Assembly (NCBI GenBank): GCA_016271365.2
Contig: CM057456.1
Location: forward strand, 665,845,501-665,909,500
Direction of reading: 5' to 3'
From: Neoceratodus forsteri
Taxonomy: Eukaryota; Chordata; Ceratodontiformes; Ceratodontidae
DNA length: 64,000 nucleotides
In this document: positions 11,101 through 21,204 of the stretch, in pieces
Position numbering within the stretch: position 1 is the stretch's first letter
Layout of the letters: the number at the start of each line of letters is the position of its first letter
The notes under the pieces: generated by a model
The model's input: the letters and a program-made list of their open reading frames with translations, nothing else
Database searches by the model: none
Told to the model about the DNA's origin: nothing
Position numbers and translations under genes: made by a program

Positions 11101-11534
11101 GGGGACTAGATTCTGAAGGTTGCGTGGAAGCTGGGAGCGTAGGTTGCATGCAGGTGAGTTATCAAAAGCTAGCCCTGCTGTAGCAAAATGATTGTTGAAG
11201 GCTTGTAGTATCTCTTTATTGTTGTTGATAGTTACATTGTCAGAAATAATTTTTAAGGGAAGATTGTTTCCTGTGGTATTACCAGAAAGTTCTTTTATTG
11301 TGGACCAGAACTTGTTAGGGTAGTTGAAGGCAGTGTTGAGTTCAGAGCGATAGAAGTTGGACTTGGTTTCCTGAATTAGCTTTGTACAGTGGTTTCTGGC
11401 TGTTCTGAAAAGATGCCATCCTTCAGCTTTGTGGGATTTGCGTGCTAGCTTCCAGACCTCATCTTTTTTTAATAGTGCTGCCTTGATGTCTGCTGTAAAC
11501 CAACGGCGCTTTCTAGACTTTATGCAGGTTTTGA

Positions 11535-12265
11535 CTAAGGGTGCATGAGTGTTAAGAGCATGGATACAATTTTGAGGAAAATGGCATATGCTGTTTCTAC
11601 TGATTTGGCTAAATAAAAGGTCTTCAAAAGCAGGGAGGCTTTCATGTCATTGATGTATGCAAGCGGGTCAAAATTCCATTTTGATCTTTCGGTAGAGAAC
11701 TTTGCTGAGGCTGTTGGTTTAGGGACTGCTCTTATGCTAGCAATAAAGCAATGGTCACTAACATTGGCAGAAAAGATCCCAGCATGGGAGAAGAAATGGG
11801 GTTTGCTCACTAGAAGTACATCTAATAGTGTACTTTTCGTAGGATTTTTCTTACTGATATGAGTAGGTTCATTAATAGGTAGAGTGAGCCCATGAGAGTC
11901 ACAGAAGAGTTTAAGTGGAAGAGGTGCACTTGACAGCCAGTCATAGTTAAGGTCCCCTAATATAATTGTTTCCACTGTGTCGGTACCCATAATACTGTAG
12001 ATGATAGGTAGGTCAGGAGCTGTGACCCCAAGGACGGGGGGTCTATAACATCCTATGACATGGAGGGCCATTAATGTAGATATTTTGATTTTTTAGGACA
12101 GGCATTCAAAGGCATTGGCAATTGATGTAGTGTTGAGGGCAGCACCGTAAACTTCTCCTTAACATAAATGGCTACACCACCACCTGTGGTTAGTCTGTCA
12201 GCTCTGAATAAAAGACAATTGGGGATATTGACCTCTTTTTTTGGCGTGGATGGACGAAACCAGGA
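11535..12265 (-). pseudogene. apurinic/apyrimidinic endonuclease domain of the nested L2-type LINE
   Basis: The frame 12071-11535 contains GCYRPP, TIILGDLNYDW (metal-binding Asp/Asn block) and ANVSDHCFI (the SDH catalytic block), as in the LINE endonuclease fold that nicks target DNA. Upstream frames at 12265-12080 supply RADRLTTGGGVAIYVKEKF, joined by a frameshift with the ORF beginning at 12871. Catalytic blocks survive but the domain is not in one frame. Confidence 0.85.
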
Positions 12266-12871
12266 TTAAGATATGACAAGCACACCTGGCTCTGTGTAGA
12301 TAGCCCAAGCATGTATTGAAGTGAGTTTCTTTAAGAGGCTACACACATTAACATGCACAAAGCTGATACCTTTGTAGTTTGTGACTTTGAACGGTGAAGG
12401 AATTGCTTGTATAGGACCAGGGTTAAGTTTAACATTACCTGAGCACAGCAAGAGGAGGAGCACAACTTTCCTCAGGACAACAAGTGGTAATTTGGAAGAA
12501 CTAAACCTTCTTTGGCTAGTGGAAGTAATGGCGTGGGAATGCAAGGACCTATTCTTTGTACTGTTCAGTCCAAGTGATACACATGCTAAGACCCTAGCCG
12601 TATGACACCAGTAGATGCAGGTACTGGGCCGAGTAGGTAACATTCCTTGGGTAGGTAACGAGATGCCGGTGGCTGTCCGAGAGGGAGACTCAGCTGAAAG
12701 TGGGTACGACAACTTGGGGGCATAGCACGAGTTGTATAGGGACTCCATGAGTAGACATTCTTGTGGTAGGGGATACGAGTCCTCTTTGGGGTAAATTCCA
12801 TCTTGTGTGTACCCTAATAAGGGTAGGGCGCATAAGGCAGTAAATAGGTAGAGCCATATTGCAAGTTCCAT
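12266..12871 (-). pseudogene. LINE ORF N-terminus: signal-like segment, 2A-like motif, start of endonuclease
   Basis: The 201-codon frame begins MELAIWLYLFTALCALPLLG, a hydrophobic stretch resembling a signal peptide. A linker of about 110 residues with no recognised domain follows. Residues about 136-153 read VLLLLLCSGNVKLNPGP, matching the 2A ribosome-skipping consensus D(V/I)ExNPGP with D to N and E to K; NPGP lies at 12424-12413. SFVHVNVCSLLKKL then starts the endonuclease. 2A motifs of this form are known in L2, CR1, Rex1 and Crack LINEs, where they release an N-terminal peptide from the enzyme part. Activity here is doubtful because of the two changed residues. The ATG at 12871 is the first Met of the frame and follows the 5' UTR repeats directly. 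Confidence 0.75.
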
Positions 12872-12921
12872 GGTTAAAGTCTGGGGGTCAGAAATAAAAA
12901 CAGTTGTAAGGACTTAATCTG

Positions 12922-13200
12922 GGCAAGGTATCACCAGGTAAGGCTATGTGCCACGGGGTCTGAAAAGGGATATAGATGCCAATACCACTTGAAGGGAGCA
13001 AGGAGATGTTTCTATGGCACAGCGACTAGAGATAGTTATGAGAAGTCATAAACCTGATGTAAGAAGTATCACCAGTTAAGGCTACACACCACAGGGTCAG
13101 CAAAGGGATGTAGGTGCTGAAACCACTTGTAGGGAACAAGGAGAATTTACTTTGACACAGCGACTGGGGACAGTAATAAAAAGTCAAAAATCTGATCTGA
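12922..13200. promoter_or_regulatory. two ~138-bp 5' UTR monomers of the L2-type LINE
   Basis: GGTATCACCAGGTAAGGCTA at about 12927 and AGTATCACCAGTTAAGGCTA at about 13065 start two copies. Both pass through CCAC(A/G)GGGTC, CCACTTG(A/T)AGGGA and CACAGCGACT and end near AAACCTGATGT or AATCTGATCTG. Tandem monomers directly ahead of the ORF are the arrangement of repeated LINE promoters known from other families. Promoter activity is inferred from position only. Confidence 0.65.
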
Positions 13201-13395
13201 GACGAGTGGTAGGGGAGACTGCGGTGGGTTAGTTAGGATGGGACACTTGAACCTGAAGCAGCAGCCTAAAATTTGTATGTCTGTGGGCATCCTAGGGAGG
13301 CAGGGAGGATAGATTTGTAAGAAAGCCAATGGCTAGGGAGGGTGGGGCAAGGAGGTCTATATAATAATGGTCAGGGAGGGGGATGAGTGGGTGGA

Positions 13396-14064
13396 CGTAA
13401 AATTTGCAGCTTTGCTGTACCTCTCTGGGTCTGGAGTCTGAGCAAGTGGTCTTGGGCAGTGGCTTCAGAAGCACTGACCAGCCGGTGGCCACAGTGGGTT
13501 GTTTATGTGTCTCTGGAAGCATGCCTGTGAACATGAGGGAACACATGCACCCAGTCATGGTGAATGGTGTAAGGACACAAGGGTTAAGGGACACGGGTAT
13601 CCCTGACATTGGTAAAAAGGGATCTGGTAGAGCCTGGTCAGCTTATACCCAACAAATTTGTAACTGTGTAAGACTTCACTGGGGGAGGAGAAAACATTGC
13701 CACTCGCTAGTGTTCTCCTAGACTGGGGTGAAACAGGGGGACCTGTGCAACAGATGGCTGTAGCAGAAACTTTAGCAGTTGACATCATCCTTGGCAACAA
13801 TCTCAAACAGGGGATGGTGTGTGCAGTTACCCATAGCCAAGAGGCAAGGGAAAATTGTAGTTCCCTGGACCCCACAGAAGCCATTGTGGAAACCACTGGG
13901 AGGCTGGTTCCCCAGCCTGTGTCACCTGATATGGAGACTAATGAAAAGGGGGTAGACATTTCCCCAGTAGCGGTTAACCACACAACTACGGAGGGTTACT
14001 CCAATGAAGGAGGGGTGACCCATTGTCAGAGGGTTAAGGATGACAGTAATTCTGAGTGCCCTTA
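13396..14064 (+). pseudogene. aspartic protease region of the Gmr1-like element
   Basis: VMVNGVRTQGLRDTG places the DTG active-site triad at 13590-13598. After a frameshift just downstream the frame resumes with LVEPGQLIPNKFVTV and again in the frame from 13697 with LPLASVLLDWG and TLAVDIILGN, the second conserved retropepsin block (ILGN). Protease matures the Gag-Pol products. At least two frame changes separate the blocks. The rest to 14064 is an acidic linker without a recognised domain. Confidence 0.75.
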
Positions 14065-15400
14065 AGCTAGTGCTAGGGACCCTAGTTTAGAGACTGAAGG
14101 GGACCTGTCCCATGCGTTGGGAATGTGTAAGGAGTTTGCAGCTGCTCAGAAAAGTGACTCTAGTCTAGAGAAGCTGAGGGCTTGGGCAGACTCTCACAGA
14201 GCACTGGGAGGTGATGGTAAACATAAGGTTTATTGGGGAAATGGACTGATGTATATTCAGGCTGTAAAGACAGAGGGAGGGGTGATAGGCAGGCAGCTTG
14301 TCATTCCCCAGGAGTATCGTGAGCAGTTGCTCAAGACTGCACATGATATTCCCTTGTCTGGTCATCTGGAAATTGCACACACTATGCAGTGGTTGGCCCA
14401 GAATTTCTATTGACCCAACTTCACCGAGCAGGTGAAGGATTATTGCAGGTTTTTTCATTTGTGCCAAGAAATAAGGAAGGCAGGTAAGAAAACCCAAGCC
14501 AGCCTAATTCCATTGCCCATAGTGGAGGAGTCATTCCAGAGGGTGGGAATGGATTTTGTGGGGCCTTTAAATACCCACAGCTCCTCCAGGAAGAGGTTTA
14601 TACTGACTGTGGTGGATTACGCTACCCAGTACCTAGAGGCAGTCAGCCTATCCTCACCAAGGACAGACAAAGTGGCAGATGCCTTACTTGGGATTTTCTC
14701 CTTTGTTGGGTTTCTGCAGGAGGTTATCACTGATTGAGGGGGTTCCTTCACATCGGACCTGATGAAATGTTTGTGGGAGAAGTGTGGGGTGGTGCAGAGA
14801 AGTACGACACTGCTCACCCACAAGCCAATGGCTTGTGGAAAGATTTAACTGTACCCTGAAGTCAATGCTCCAAGTGTTTGCTGAACAGCATAGGAGGCAC
14901 TGGGAGAAATACCTTCCCCACCTGTTGTTTGCATACAGGGAGGTGCCCAAGAGTCGACAGGATTTTCCCCCTTTGAGCTCTTATATGGACACTGGGTACG
15001 TGGGCCCCTAGACCTGACCCAGGAGGACTGGGAAGGAAAGCATGCCACCCAGGTCACTCCCATAGTGGATTATATCCTTAGGTTTAGGGAAAGGCTGAAA
15101 GAGCTTATGGGGACAGCCCAGAGCAACCTGGCAGCTGCCCAACAGAAACAAAAAGTGTGGTACGACTGCAGAGCCAGAGTTCGCTCATACACAGTGGATC
15201 AGGAAGTCATGGTCCTTATTCCGGTCCAGAAAGACAAGCTGCAGGCTGAGTGGGCAGGACCGTACAAAGTAGTTCGGAAGGTAAATGAAATGAACTATAT
15301 CATAGAGTTACCTGACAGAAGACAGACAGAAAGAATGCACCATGTCAACATGATGAAGCCATATGCTAATAGGGCTGACATGGTATTTGCAGTATGTAGT
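14065..15400 (+). pseudogene. integrase of the Gmr1-like element, located upstream of RT
   Basis: The zinc-binding HHCC part is at about 14330-14470 (HDIPLSGH, then CRFFHLC). The DDE core has VGMDFVGPL at about 14546, VITD at about 14728 (directly followed by TGA, perhaps a decayed CGA codon) and LVERFN at about 14830. The C-terminal GPY/F module is at about 15255-15360 (EWAGPYKVV, MHHVNMMKPY). Integrase inserts the cDNA copy. The important point is its place: it precedes RT, whereas ordinary Ty3/gypsy elements have RT-RNase H before integrase. That order, with a SCAN-like gag, is the hallmark of Gmr1-like elements. Stops near 14412 and 14738 and several frameshifts inactivate it. Confidence 0.85.
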
Positions 15401-16380
15401 CCTGGGGAGGGGACAAATGAAGGAGACTCCTTTTTTCACTTGCTGGAAGAAAGCAATTGGGAGTCCTCTGTGGAGGCAGTTAAATTGTCTCCCCAGCTGG
15501 CCCTGGACAAGATCCAGGAAGTAAGGGAGGTTTTAACAGACTTTGCCCCACTGTTTAGCGCCAAACCTGGACTAACCCCCTTAGTGACACACAATGTAGA
15601 GACAGGGACACAGATGCCCATACAGCAGACAGCATATCAGATGTCAGAGGCTGTCCAAAAGGACATTAGGAGGGAGGTGGAGGAAATGCTGGGTTTAGGG
15701 GTAATCCAGAGATCCCACAGCCCCTGGACCTCACCCATAGTCCTTGTGCCCAAGCCAGATGGCTCTATTTGTTTCTGTGTGGACTATCATGGACTGAATG
15801 CAGTCACAAAGTCAGATGCCCACCCGATGCCCTGGACAGATGAACTCCTGGACAAGTTGGGGGGTGACCTACCTTACGACTATTGATGTGACAAAGGGGT
15901 ATAGGCAGATATAGTTAACTGAGAAAGCTAGGGAGAGGTCAGCCTTTATCACTGCAATAGGCTTATTTGAATTTAAAGTAATGCCTTTCAGAATGAAGAC
16001 TACCCAAACCACTATCCAAAGGTTGGTGAACCAGGTGTTGAATGGTGCTGAGGAGTGCACTGTGGCATACCTGGATGACATTGCCATCTTTTGTGCCAGC
16101 TGGGAGGAACACCTGTCCCACCTTAGAGAAGTGCTGGGCAGGATACAGAGGGCCGGGCTCACTGTCAAAACTGAGAAGTGCCAGGTGGCCAAGGCTGAAG
16201 TGGCATACCTCGGGCTTGTTGTAAGCCGTGGACAGCTCCATCCTAACCAAGTAAAAATAGAGGTGATCAAGGCATGGCCCAGATCAGAGATGCTGAAGCA
16301 GGTCAGGAGATTTCTAGGGACAGCAGAGTACTATAGGAAATTTGTACACAATTACTGGCTGCTCCCCTATCTGACCTAGT
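15400..16380 (+). pseudogene. reverse transcriptase of the Gmr1-like element
   Basis: In the same frame as the integrase C-terminus (15065-15886), a spacer leads into DFAPLFSAKPG, EVEEMLGLGVIQ, SPWTSPIVLVPKPDG and FCVDYHGLNAVT, the standard Ty3/gypsy RT N-terminal motifs. Stops at about 15886-15920 break the frame. It resumes at 15981 with MPFRMKTTQTTIQRL and YLDDIAIF, with catalytic LDD at about 16071-16079, then HLREVLGRIQRAGL and RFLGTAEYYRKF. RT and integrase being one continuous frame in the 15065-15886 segment shows that the unusual domain order is a real polyprotein and not a rearranged copy. Confidence 0.85.
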
Positions 16381-16870
16381 AAAGAAAAAGATGCCTAAAA
16401 AAATTACCTGGGAACCAGCCTGTGAAAAAGCCTTTACCAGACTGAAGGAGGCACTGTGCAGTGCTCCTGTGTTGACAAGTACTGGCTATAGCAGACCTTT
16501 TATGGTCCAGACTGACACCTCAGATGTGGGTATTGGAGCAGTACTGAGTCAGACATCCAATCAAGGGAAAGATCACCCTGTAGTGTACCTGAATAAAAAG
16601 TTACTTCCCAGAGAGCAGGCTTGCTCTGCTGTGGAAAAAAGAGTGTCTTGCCATAGTGTGGGCCCTAAAGAAGTTAGAGCCATACTTATATGGGCAGCAT
16701 TTTGAGGTACACACTGACCACAGTCCCCTGGTTTGGCTGCCACAAATGGGAAAAACTAATTGAAGACTATTAAGATAGAGTCTTGCCTTGTAAGGGTATG
16801 ACATGATGATCGTACATAGGGCTGGAGTGACCAATCAGAACGCAAATGGCTTATCTTGTTTGTATGAGGA
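16381..16870 (+). pseudogene. RNase H of the Gmr1-like element
   Basis: The frame 16391-16705 has KKITWEPACEKAF, then FMVQTDTSDVGIGAVLSQ with the first RNase H Asp, and VVYLNKKLLPREQ. After frame changes FEVHTDHSPLVWL and VHRAGVTNQNANGLS complete the domain; VHRAG-x-NQNADGLS is the usual Ty3/gypsy ending, here with D to N. RNase H removes RNA from the RNA-DNA hybrid. Stops at 16761 and 16876 are visible. Confidence 0.8.
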
Positions 16871-16928
16871 GTGAACTGACTTTGGAAGCTCATCCTATGT
16901 ATGGGATAGAGCCCCCAAATTCAGTCTA

Positions 16929-16940
16929 GGTGGGGAGGAT
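16929..16940 (+). promoter_or_regulatory. polypurine tract of the Gmr1-like element
   Basis: GGTGGGGAGGAT abuts the 3' LTR start TGTGACAT. A purine-rich run in this position primes plus-strand DNA synthesis in LTR retrotransposons. Confidence 0.75.
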
Positions 16941-17308
16941 TGTGACATTTGGCCAGCTGGTTACGATTGTTGGATGACACAGTATTTGTAATATAAAAAT
17001 ATAGTGTGTGATTGTCACAGTGCTTTCATGGGTCCCCCCCCCCCCAGGTTTCAGTGAAATGACAGGGTATATATTATACCAGGAGATCTCTGTAATGTAA
17101 TTAACTTCCTTGAGACATTGCATTTTATGGCCTTTTTATGACCTGTTGCATCTTTGAAGTGGAAATGAAATGGGACTTTCTGAGTCTGCCAGAGGATAAA
17201 AATCATAAACTTTTATGACATCATAAGAAGAAGAAGAACACTTAATATCAAGTGGTGTTAAAATGCTATACAACCCTTTGAAATGCCTTGGGAGAAGGAA
17301 CAACACAA
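16941..17308 (+). repeat. truncated 3' LTR of the Gmr1-like element
   Basis: This is a direct repeat of 6104-6456, sharing the poly-C tract, CCAGGAGATCTCTGTAATGTA and CCCTTTGAAATGCCTTGGGA. Similarity to the 5' LTR stops abruptly after GGAGAAGGAAC, leaving only about 45% of the LTR. Confidence 0.85.
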
Positions 17309-17460
17309 TCAGCAGGGCAGGCCCTCTGCTCCCACAGTGCCAACCTCCTAGCGCAGTAATGTGAACACAGGCAAGCCCCCAACCCAGCAAAATAACCCTC
17401 AATGCAGCGATGGCCCTTGAGAGCTATTCTGCTGGGTTGGGAGTTTGCCTGCAGTATGAT
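17309..17460. repeat. inverted leader fragment joined to the 3' LTR, plus a short palindrome
   Basis: The reverse complement of 17308-17400 matches the element leader at about 7170-7265 (TTCACATTACTGC, GAGGTTGG, GGGAGC, GAGGGCCTG in order). Two arms, about 17371-17399 (GGCAAGCCCCCAACCCAGCA) and about 17427-17452 (TGCTGGGTTGGGAGTTTGCC), form a near-perfect hairpin around a ~28-bp loop. Confidence 0.75.
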
Positions 17461-18317
17461 TTAAGTTTTATCTAATAAAGAGCCCAACACTTTCAATATG
17501 TTGTGTATTGGAGTTTTGTGTCTATCCCCAGTCTGCAGTATGAGCATGTGCAGCAGTTTTTTTGCTGTTTTACTGTCACGATAACTGTATAAATCAAGTC
17601 TCAGCTATCATAATTATTAGATGGGACTACACAGAAAGGAAACAGTTTGTGTAACTCTCTCACTTCTTCCTGACCTCACTATAAATTATTAATATTAATC
17701 ACATTCAACTAATCTAGATAATTTATGTACAGTAAGCACAATTTTGTTACATGGATCAGCATCAAGCTGTCTATTTCATGATTAATTCTTGAAGTTGGGA
17801 CTCTCCTTAGGGAACCCTCCTGCATGTCATTCTCTGAGAAACTACCTTTATTCCTGATTTATCTGTAGAGCATTACAATTTTTAGATTAAGCCATGCTCT
17901 ATATTTAAGCAGTAAGACGGGGATGCTGGTTCATCTCACATACTTACCTATGAGGGACAGTGACAAACTGCACATAAAAAGAAGGGGTTAAAGCCTCCTG
18001 TTTCTTCTGCACCTTTCTCACAAATCCTTCATGTGTCTAGACATGGTGTATGACATCCTGATTAAACAGTGACATAAAACAGTAATTGAGATAGTCTGCT
18101 ATTCCCCCTGCTTTGCGTAGAACTTCTTTCCACTCCAAAATAATCAACATAAACACCATATCAATGACTCTCCTTTTGTTACTTATTAACAGTATAAAAT
18201 TGTTTATTATTTTCTTTGATGACCTGTGCAATCCAGTGTTCATGACCAGCCATGGCCTATATTTCTGGAGGTGCTTTCACAGCAGAACAATATTCATTAC
18301 CATCTTTGTTGTAAATG
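17461..18317. other. unassigned non-coding stretch
   Basis: It begins with CTAATAAAGAGCCCAACAC, which looks like a polyadenylation signal and could be the end of an unrelated LTR. The rest is AT-rich with no coding frame or repeat that I recognise. Confidence 0.35.
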
Positions 18318-18868
18318 CAGGCAATTTAAAGCAGCAGCGCATGATAGCAGCAAAAATGTTAACCTATACTTTTTTATTCTAGTTTAGATAGCTCCTTATA
18401 TCCTGACTTGCATACCCTTCCTTCCTCATTTTGTGTGTGCTTCAGTACTTTTTTTCACATTTGAAATAATAAAAGGAGCACACTTTTTAACATGGATCAG
18501 GCCAGGTTTTCATCAGTATTCTCAGCTGTTTTTATACACTTGTTGTCCCATAATGTGAGTCAGTTGTTTAAAATCACTTCTGCTGTGACAAAAATGAACT
18601 ATCATGCTGTAGGAAGTGCTCCCTGGCCTTACAGGACAATATGAGTTATGAAAACAGCTGAGAATACTGATAAAAACCTGGTCCAAACCATATTTTAAAA
18701 GGAGCCCTCCTTTTATTATTTCAAATCTGAAAGAAATACTAATTTGGAGAAAGAAGGGAGCCATACAAGTCAGGAGATAAGGGATAATCCAAAATAGAAT
18801 AAAAAAGTATAGGTCAACATATTTGCTGCTGTCATGCAGTGCTGCATTAAGGTCATTATGACATGTGA
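18318..18868. repeat. foldback MITE-like element, ~540 bp
   Basis: The arms are reverse complements along nearly the whole length. The left arm (about 18318-18590) contains AACCTATACTTTTTTATTCTA, ATTTGAAATAATAAAAGGAG and TCAGTATTCTCAGCTGTTTT; the right arm (about 18600-18868) holds the same words inverted (for example AAAACAGCTGAGAATACTGA). Arm identity is about 80% by eye. No ORF with a domain. Likely a non-autonomous DNA transposon; I could not identify a target-site duplication. Confidence 0.8.
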
Positions 18869-19040
18869 TTATGGAGGGATGGGAGTACAGAGCCCAGAAG
18901 GCCTTATGCTTCTTCAGTGAACTAAGGATACAATTACACTTTGTGAAAAATTATGAATGGTTGAGAGCACAGGGCCCCAAAGGCAAATAAGGATATGATT
19001 ATACTATCTCAATAAGTAAGGAAATGAATTGCTAAAAATG

Positions 19041-19352
19041 TTGTTAATTCGCTACTTGGGGTTAACGTGAGAAAAGTTAGGAAATGTGGCATTAGGGTTT
19101 CCAACCCTTACACCCCACCCCCTTCCAGGCAGCACAGCAGATGTGGAGTGTGCCTTGGGGTTCTCAAGCCTAATGCTCACCCCATTCTCATACATAGTAC
19201 ACATTTGAGCTTATTTATGGATGGAATGGGGTGAGCGTTAAGCTTGAGAACCCCAGGGCACACCCCACACCTGCTGTGGTGCCTGGAGGGGGGTGGCTAA
19301 TGCCACATTTCCCTACTTTTCTCACTTTAACCCTAACTAGTGTATTAACAAG
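19041..19352. repeat. foldback MITE-like element, ~310 bp
   Basis: Terminal TTGTTAAT and ATTAACAA begin inverted arms of about 140 bp. Both arms hold GTGAGAAAAGT, GGAAATGTGGCATTAG and GGGGTTCTCAAGC(C/T)TAA(T/C)GCTCACCCCATT in opposite orientation, with a loop of about 35 bp near 19200. It would form one long hairpin. No coding content. Confidence 0.85.
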
Positions 19353-19720
19353 GTTTTTTTGCAGTGTGTGCGTGTGTGAGCAATAAAACACAATAGGGTG
19401 TGTAGACATGTTCTGATATATGCACACCTTGGCTGTGTTATGAAGCATGAGGCAAGTGGAGTGCTTTCCCCCACCTAAGAAATGCACACATAAGATGTTG
19501 CTACAAACCCTGAAATGTGTTACTTCACATATAAAACAGACACAAAAATAATATATGCGGGGAAAACACGTGAAAAAGGTGCAGGTGTGCAGCTGTTATG
19601 GAGCAATGCATGATCCTGTGATATGGCAGTGAAGGATTTTTCTTATTCGTTTTATAAATATTTGTATATGAGTGTGTATTTGTTTCTTCAAAAAGAGTGT
19701 GTGGTTTCTATTAGCAAACA
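19353..19720. other. unassigned non-coding stretch
   Basis: Unique-looking DNA with a short GTGTGYGTGTG patch near 19365. No gene or repeat recognised. Confidence 0.35.
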
Positions 19721-19724
19721 GTTG

Positions 19725-20475
19725 TTCTTAGCCTTGGCTTCTATTTGAGGGTGGCAAGTATTAGACGGTGGCTTCTATTTAATCCGCACTGAAAAGGCAC
19801 TCTCTAATACTAGAAAAGCTGGTAAATACACATCTTCAAACCATTTTAGGTAAACCCGCATTAGTAACTCCCCCACCCACTGTATTCCTGCAGGCCACCA
19901 AGTACCAGTGCACTATGTGGCCAAATGCTGAAGGTAAAAATAATCAGATTTAGATTTAGCTTGTTCACAATACCAGTGTGACATGATAGCAGCATATCTT
20001 ACTTGAGTCTGTTACCAGTACTTCAAGCACTGGACCCACCTCTCAGAGCTTGCTGCTTGCTTACTACTTTTTGGAAAGGTTCTGGAGAGTCCCACAGCCG
20101 TTCATTTACTCCTACTCAGAACTCAGACCTCAGACCACCAGCTCAGTCATTGGAACTACTCAGATCAGTGTGCCATGTGGCCTGAGCATCTGACCAACCA
20201 GCTTTAGCTTACAGTATCAATTCAGCTTGCTTCTTCCTTTTTGCTGTTTTGAGGAGGTTTGGGGAGGCTCCCAAATGTTTCAGAAGGTGCTGAGGGTGCG
20301 GTATTAGACAAGTGCAAGTTAAGAGTGTATCAGTTCTACCGATTATGTGTTGTACCGATTACATGTCGCACATTCTAATAGAGGTGGCGTCTATTACAAG
20401 TCTGCTCTTTTCAGTGGAGCTTGTAATAAAGGGCAGCATTTATTAGAGGGTAGCTTTGGTACCATGTCAAAAGAG
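19725..20475. repeat. possible DNA-transposon remnant with degenerate terminal inverted repeats
   Basis: The left end (about 19733-19800) with CTTCTATTTGAGGGTGGC and GCACTGAAAAGGCAC resembles, in reverse complement, the right end (about 20400-20470) with CTTTTCAGTGGAGC and GGGCAGCATTTATTAGAGGG. The interior has no recognised coding region. The match is short and interrupted. Confidence 0.35.
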
Positions 20476-20477
20476 TG

Positions 20478-20519
20478 ACCCAAAATGAGTGACTACAAAT
20501 ATAGTGACTCATTTTGGGT
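20478..20519. repeat. perfect 13-bp hairpin
   Basis: ACCCAAAATGAGT (20478-20490) and ACTCATTTTGGGT (20507-20519) are exact reverse complements around a 16-base loop. It may be the tip of a small MITE; no T-run follows that would suggest a terminator. Confidence 0.8.
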
Positions 20520-20654
20520 GCTTTTATTGTGGGCTACCCTGCAGAATAGTGTGGGTATGGGATAACGACCAGGGGGAAGGGCAAATGGAAGGGAGGAATA
20601 GCGAGGTGAAGGGGAGGGACAGGGAAGGGGTTTTCAGGCACTGATGTACCTGCT

Positions 20655-20780
20655 GCCACCACTGAGTTAGCCATGTGGAATGGTGGTGTAGGAGGCTAAC
20701 TCTGACAGAGCAGGTACTGGGTTCGAGACCAGGAGAGGGTTATGTTTTGCTGCAAGCTGCAGCACTTAATTTTTTGCAAG
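20655..20780 (+). mobile_element. possible tRNA-derived SINE head
   Basis: TGGTGTAGGAGGC fits a Pol III A box loosely, and GGGTTCGAGACC about 35 bases later fits the B box well. There is no cloverleaf, so it is not a tRNA gene. The body after it does not resemble copies A and B of the CORE-SINE. Confidence 0.4.
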
Positions 20781-21204
20781 ATCTGGATTGTGCCCCTTCC
20801 CTAACATGCACCCGCTGGGTTGAGAATCCTAATTCAGGTGGGTTCAGGGGGGCGCAACCCCCCCCCCACACAAAAACACTTTATTTTACATCCAGAAGTT
20901 GGGTCCCCTCAAAGTGTATATTGTCAATTTGCTTTTCGGCAATATACACTCACCATAATAGTGACTGTTGTTTTGCGATTGCTATTATGACATGGAACCA
21001 TAGCTTCTAATCAAAGAAATATGACCTGACTCAAAATATGCAGTTTATCTTTATGTGTAAGGGGGAAGACCATATCTCATGAGTGTCAGGGTCACTAGTG
21101 AGTTATAAAAGTCCTGCCTCCTCACAAGTGATGATAACTTGATATTTCTAATCAGATTATTACATATCCCATAAATATAAATAGTTCCCCTTCCAAATTA
21201 TTTT
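20781..21204. other. unassigned non-coding stretch
   Basis: AT-rich with a C run at 20858-20868. No coding frame recognised. Confidence 0.3.

Larger units (their letters stand above)
8778..13395 (-). mobile_element. near-full-length L2-type LINE nested in the Gmr1-like element
   Basis: On the minus strand this element has a 5' UTR with duplicated monomers (about 13200-12922), an ORF with a signal-like N-terminus and 2A-like motif (12871), an apurinic endonuclease, an RT and a 3' end at 8778. The 3' terminus is AATAAAGAATTTGATTGATTGATTG, a TTGA microsatellite tail typical of L2-group elements. Gag of the Gmr1-like element lies on one side and its protease on the other, which proves nesting. 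The 5' border at about 13395 is placed where protease coding resumes and is uncertain by tens of bases. Stops and frameshifts throughout indicate an inactive copy. Confidence 0.85.

Noticed and set aside
13404..13721. A separate 105-codon gene
   Set aside because: It contains the DTG block of the element protease and is part of that broken gene.
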